DNA from: Actinomycetota bacterium
Lineage (GTDB): Bacteria > Actinomycetota > Acidimicrobiia > Spongiisociales > ZC4RG35
Direction of reading: 5' to 3'
Length of the DNA: 9,174 nucleotides
NCBI GenBank assembly: GCA_027296205.1
Contig: JAPUJM010000153.1
Location: 1-9,174 of the forward strand
In this document: one piece after another, positions 6,161-9,174 of the stretch
Position numbering within the stretch: position 1 is the stretch's first letter
Layout of the letters: every line of letters begins with the position of its first letter
The notes under the pieces: model-generated
What the model was told of the DNA's origin: nothing
The model's database searches: none
What the model saw: only the letters and a program-made list of their open reading frames with translations
Made by a program: the position numbers and the translations under genes

Positions 6161-7300
6161 TCAGAGTCGGTCCCAGACATTCTGCTCGGCCATGTCGATG
6201 ATCGTGTAGGCCATGGCGAGGGCCCCGTCGCGGATGGCACGCTCGCCGGATGGCGTGATCGTGGCGGCAGCGAACTCAGGCTGATGGTTGACGGCGTCGG
6301 TCTCGACGGCGATGGACGGATGAATCGATGGGACGACATGACTCACGTTGCCCATGTCGGACGATGCGAAAGTCTGCACTCCTGTGTCGGCGAATGTCGG
6401 CATCGGTCGACCAATTGCGTCGCAACTGGCCACGAACAGCTCGGTCATCGCCGGGCTGCTGACGAGGTCGGTGTACGGCTCGCCTTCGGTGGAGACCTCG
6501 AGACGGCAACCTGTCGAGGTGGCAGCCGCTTCGAAACAGTCCATTATCCGCTTCTTCAGCTCGTCGAAGCGCTCCCCGGTCCCGGCTCGGACGATCCACC
6601 GTGACTTGGTGTAGGCGGGGATCACGTTCGGGGCGACGCCACCATCGTCGAGCACGCCATGCACGCGGTCGTCCGGGAGGAACTGCTGTCGCAGTGTCGA
6701 CACGTTGTTGTAGGCCTGGACAAACGCGTCCAGGGCGTTGACCCCCTTGTGCGGTGTGGCCGCGGCGTGGGCCTCCTTGCCGTGGAACTCGACGGTGAGT
6801 CCCTGAGCTGTGAGGAGCCTCGGGTCGGCAAGGTTTCGAATGCTGGGATGGATCAGCATCGAGGCTGCCGCGTCGTCGAAGGCCCCGGCGTTGATCAGGT
6901 CGATCTTGCCCCCTCCGCCCTCCTCCGCGGGGGTTCCGAGGACGGTGACCCGGATCCCAAGTTCCTCGGCCAGACTGGCCAGGGCAGCCCCGGCGCCGAC
7001 CGAGGACGTGGCGATTATGTTGTGACCGCAGGCATGTCCGACGCCTGGCAACGCGTCGTACTCGCAGCAGATGACGACTCGAGGACCGCTCGATCCGGCT
7101 CGAGCCTCAAAGGCGGTGTCGAGCCCGTAGGCCGGGTAGCTGACCTCAAAACCGTGGTCAGCGAGAAACCCGGTCAGCCGTCGTGACGACTCGAACTCCT
7201 CGTAAGCCAGCTCAGGGTTCTCATACATCCACTTCGAGATGGAACGGAGCTCTTCCTCGACGGCGGTGAACGCTTTGGTCGCGGTCTCGTGTCGGTTCAT
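6161..7300 (-). CDS. M20D-family zinc amidohydrolase, first of a tandem pair
   Basis: This 379-residue cytoplasmic amidohydrolase has the same residue layout as its downstream paralogue: EYDALP (80-85), GHACGHN (88-94; C91, H93), TPAEEGGGGK (123-132; E126, E127), H151 and H339. The lid domain contains FHGKEAHAA (172-180). By hand count 189 of the first 300 ungapped positions match the paralogue (63%), and the last 40 residues match even better. Differences cluster at 154-168, 181-186 and 271-310, which could shape the substrate pocket. The lid segment HAAATPHKGVNAL looks closer to the ACY1L2/PM20D2 type than the paralogue's HAAFAPQVGINAL. The ATG at 7298-7300 lacks an obvious Shine-Dalgarno. 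The gene opens the hydrolase-importer cluster, 101 bp after the flippase-transferase gene, so a promoter may lie in that gap, although I cannot point to convincing -35 and -10 boxes. Confidence 0.94.
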   Translation of the reverse strand: MNRHETATKAFTAVEEELRSISKWMYENPELAYEEFESSRRLTGFLADHGFEVSYPAYGLDTAFEARAGSSGPRVVICCEYDALPGVGHACGHNIIATSSVGAGAALASLAEELGIRVTVLGTPAEEGGGGKIDLINAGAFDDAAASMLIHPSIRNLADPRLLTAQGLTVEFHGKEAHAAATPHKGVNALDAFVQAYNNVSTLRQQFLPDDRVHGVLDDGGVAPNVIPAYTKSRWIVRAGTGERFDELKKRIMDCFEAAATSTGCRLEVSTEGEPYTDLVSSPAMTELFVASCDAIGRPMPTFADTGVQTFASSDMGNVSHVVPSIHPSIAVETDAVNHQPEFAAATITPSGERAIRDGALAMAYTIIDMAEQNVWDRL

Positions 7301-7401
7301 GCGGGAGACCGTACATTCCGCGGCAAGTCGCTTTCTGGGCGGCTAAATGATCAGAGGCGACGAACCATGCATCAGGAACGCATTTTGAGCGGTGACTTCG
7401 C

Positions 7402-9174
7402 CTAGTCCCCCGACTCCCGGAACACTGCTGTGAGGGTCCGGATGAGGATCTTCACGTCGAGAGGCACCGATCTGGTCTTGACGTACAACTCGTCGTAGTG
7501 GGTTCTCTCCGCCATCGTGATGGTGTCGCGTCCCTCGATCTGTGCCAGACCGGTGATCCCGGGTTTCACGTCGAAGCGAGGATTGTCCAGACCGATCATC
7601 TCGGCCTCCGCAGACACCAGCGGCCTCGGCCCGACCAGTGACATCGGCCCACGGACAACGTTCCAGAGGTTGGGCAATTCGTCGATCGACCAGCGGCGCA
7701 GGAAGTGACCGACTGCGGTGACCCGATCGTCTTCCTCGATGCGAATCATGGGCGCCATCTCGGCGTGTCGTGACGCTTCGAGACGTGCCAGATGGTCGGC
7801 GAAGACCTGTTCGTCGCTGTCTGCCTTCATGGTTCTGATCTTCAACATGCCGAAGGGCCTTCCCCGCTGTCCGATCCTGGTCTGCCGGAAGAAAACTGGT
7901 CCGGGGCCATCGATCCGGACGGCGATGCCCGCCAGGACGATCAGCGGTGTGGTCAACACGAGCACTACCAGCGAAACTGCGATGTCGAGCGTCCTTTTGG
8001 CGACCGCGGCAGCCGCCAGGGAGTCTTCCCTGATCGCAGCGGCGTCCCGGACGATGACGGCGCCGGCGACGAGGGCGGTGAGGGCAACGACCTCACCGAC
8101 AACGAAGGCGACGGCGACCCTGGCCACGATCTCCAATGACGCGGCGAGGATGACAGCCGCCACGGCGGAAAGGAGACCGCTCAGCCAAGCGACAGTCAGC
8201 CTGAGTGACTGTCCGCGCGCCACCAGGATTTGACCGACGAAGAGACCGCCGCCGGCAAACACGACGCCAAATGAGATGGCGGCCGCGGTGAGACGACTCG
8301 GTGCGAAGTCGGCCCCAAATGCCACCTCGACAACCCACGGTCCGAGCAGCCATCCCATGCCGGCGGCGATCACGGCCAAGCCCGACGCAGCCCATCCCAT
8401 GCCTCGGGCCCACGCCTGCAACTCCTGACGTTCCCCCCGTGCCGCCATTTCGGTAAACGGGGGGAGGACCCGGGCCAGGAGGTTGTAACCGAACGTGAGG
8501 GGTGCGCGTCCCAAAGTGAATGCCGCGAAGGCGATGCTGATCTCGACGGCCGAACCACCCAGCACCCCGACGGCGAGTGGTCCAGCGAGAAGGAGCGCTT
8601 GCGAGGATGCGGCGGCAAGGACCAGCCCGGTGAGCAGGCCCCGGTCATCGAGGGTGCCCCCGGCATCCTCGTCCAATTCCTTGCGGTCGACCTCGACGCG
8701 ACGAAACGGCTTCCAGGCGAGCACGACCAGCGGACCAAGGATCAGACCGAGAGCGAACCCGGTAGCGGAAGGTCTCACCAAGGTCACTCCTACGGCGACA
8801 AGCAGACGAACAAGGGAGGCGCTGCCCGAGGACATGCCATAGGCACGGAATCTCCTCCAACCCGCCAGATGGCCGCGGGCAACGGCAAACACGAAGTGGA
8901 CGCCGATGGTCAGCGCGGTGAAGACGACAAATCGGCGGTCCCCGTTGAGGTAATGCTCGGCCCCGAGGAAGGCGAGCAGAGTTGCCACGGCCATCGTCGA
9001 GCCAGCCAGCCAGTATGCCCGTGCCGGTAGGCCGGATCTGGACCGATCGATCGTGAGCCTTCTCACGACCAGTTGCTCGATCGGCAACAGGATCACGATG
9101 AACGTCAGGAAGTGGATGGTGAGGAGCACCGAGACAGGTGAGAAATCCTCGGCGCCCAGAGTCCGCCCTCCCAG
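7402..9174 (-). CDS. Polysaccharide flippase (Wzx/MOP-type) fused to a C-terminal monotopic phosphoglycosyl transferase; 5' end beyond the window
   Basis: The frame is open from the right edge to the TAG at 7402-7404 (590 codons). A GTG at 9127-9129 is a possible start, but the codons upstream of it still read LGAEDFSPVS, typical of the end of flippase helix 1, so the real start lies outside. In numbering from that GTG, residues 1-360 hold about eleven or twelve membrane segments with MOP/Wzx-like features (RRFRAYGMSSGSASLVRLL at 92-110; LGRAPLTFGYNLLARVLPP at 206-224). Residues 378-575 are a complete bacterial sugar transferase: KRTLDI and a re-entrant helix, GPGPVFFRQTRIGQRG (408-423), KIRTM, the catalytic dyad D483-E484 in SIDELPNLWNVVRGPMSLVGPRP, and KPGITGLAQ. 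The second half would load a sugar phosphate onto undecaprenyl phosphate; the first half would move lipid-linked glycans across the membrane. Surface polysaccharide synthesis is the likely pathway. No frameshift is visible at the junction. Confidence 0.9.
   Translation of the reverse strand: MGGRTLGAEDFSPVSVLLTIHFLTFIVILLPIEQLVVRRLTIDRSRSGLPARAYWLAGSTMAVATLLAFLGAEHYLNGDRRFVVFTALTIGVHFVFAVARGHLAGWRRFRAYGMSSGSASLVRLLVAVGVTLVRPSATGFALGLILGPLVVLAWKPFRRVEVDRKELDEDAGGTLDDRGLLTGLVLAAASSQALLLAGPLAVGVLGGSAVEISIAFAAFTLGRAPLTFGYNLLARVLPPFTEMAARGERQELQAWARGMGWAASGLAVIAAGMGWLLGPWVVEVAFGADFAPSRLTAAAISFGVVFAGGGLFVGQILVARGQSLRLTVAWLSGLLSAVAAVILAASLEIVARVAVAFVVGEVVALTALVAGAVIVRDAAAIREDSLAAAAVAKRTLDIAVSLVVLVLTTPLIVLAGIAVRIDGPGPVFFRQTRIGQRGRPFGMLKIRTMKADSDEQVFADHLARLEASRHAEMAPMIRIEEDDRVTAVGHFLRRWSIDELPNLWNVVRGPMSLVGPRPLVSAEAEMIGLDNPRFDVKPGITGLAQIEGRDTITMAERTHYDELYVKTRSVPLDVKILIRTLTAVFRESGD

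Noticed and set aside
6148..6339. A 64-residue N-terminal extension of the second amidohydrolase
   Set aside because: The extra residues are translated from inside the first amidohydrolase gene in another frame, are Ser/Pro/Arg-rich, and have no counterpart in the paralogue, which aligns from the ATG at 6147.
7301..7401. Promoter or terminator in the 101-bp gap between the flippase-transferase gene and the first amidohydrolase
   Set aside because: A promoter is plausible by position, but no -35/-10 pair with proper spacing and no stable stem with a U tract could be found by eye.
1..9174. Mobile element, CRISPR, toxin-antitoxin or defence system
   Set aside because: No transposase, integrase, terminal repeats, spaced repeats or small paired genes are visible; all coding space is filled by transporter, hydrolase and polysaccharide genes.

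Overview
The window reads as a stretch of bacterial chromosome from a high-GC actinobacterium. The evidence is compositional: G/C-ending codons predominate, one visible start is GTG, most starts lack a strong Shine-Dalgarno, and the secreted lipoprotein carries a Cys-Gly-Asp-Gly-Asp leader followed by a Thr/Glu/Ala/Pro/Asp-rich repeat linker. That linker style recalls Acidimicrobiia-type Actinomycetota, but no marker gene is present, so the class-level placement is inference.

All seven supported genes lie on the minus strand, so transcription runs from the right edge to the left edge. In that order they are: (1) a membrane protein open at the right edge that joins a Wzx/MOP-type polysaccharide flippase to a C-terminal monotopic phosphoglycosyl transferase (7402-9174); (2) and (3) two tandem paralogous M20D-type zinc amidohydrolases (6161-7300 and 5002-6147); (4) and (5) the two ATPases of an oligopeptide-type ABC importer, OppD-like (3936-4937) and OppF-like (2930-3946), which overlap; (6) a family 5 solute-binding lipoprotein (983-2812); (7) an OppB/DppB-type permease cut by the left edge (1-861). 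The usual second permease (OppC-like) is not present and would be expected just beyond position 1.

Genes 2 to 7 look like one functional module. The lipoprotein would capture a peptide or amide-linked compound, the permease pair and the ATPases would import it, and the two cytoplasmic hydrolases would cleave its amide bond. The real substrate cannot be read from the sequence. The gene order (hydrolase, hydrolase, D, F, A, B) differs from the common A-B-C-D-F order. A perfect 15-bp hairpin sits between the binding-protein gene and the permease gene, where it could set the binding-protein to permease mRNA ratio. The flippase-transferase gene belongs to a different process (surface polysaccharide synthesis) and is separated from the hydrolases by 101 bp.

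The largest gap between genes is 121 bp, so there is no long gene-free stretch. I see no tRNA, rRNA, CRISPR array, insertion sequence, phage gene or defence system. The most unusual points are the flippase-transferase fusion and the duplicated hydrolase pair attached to an importer; neither amounts to a clearly new system.
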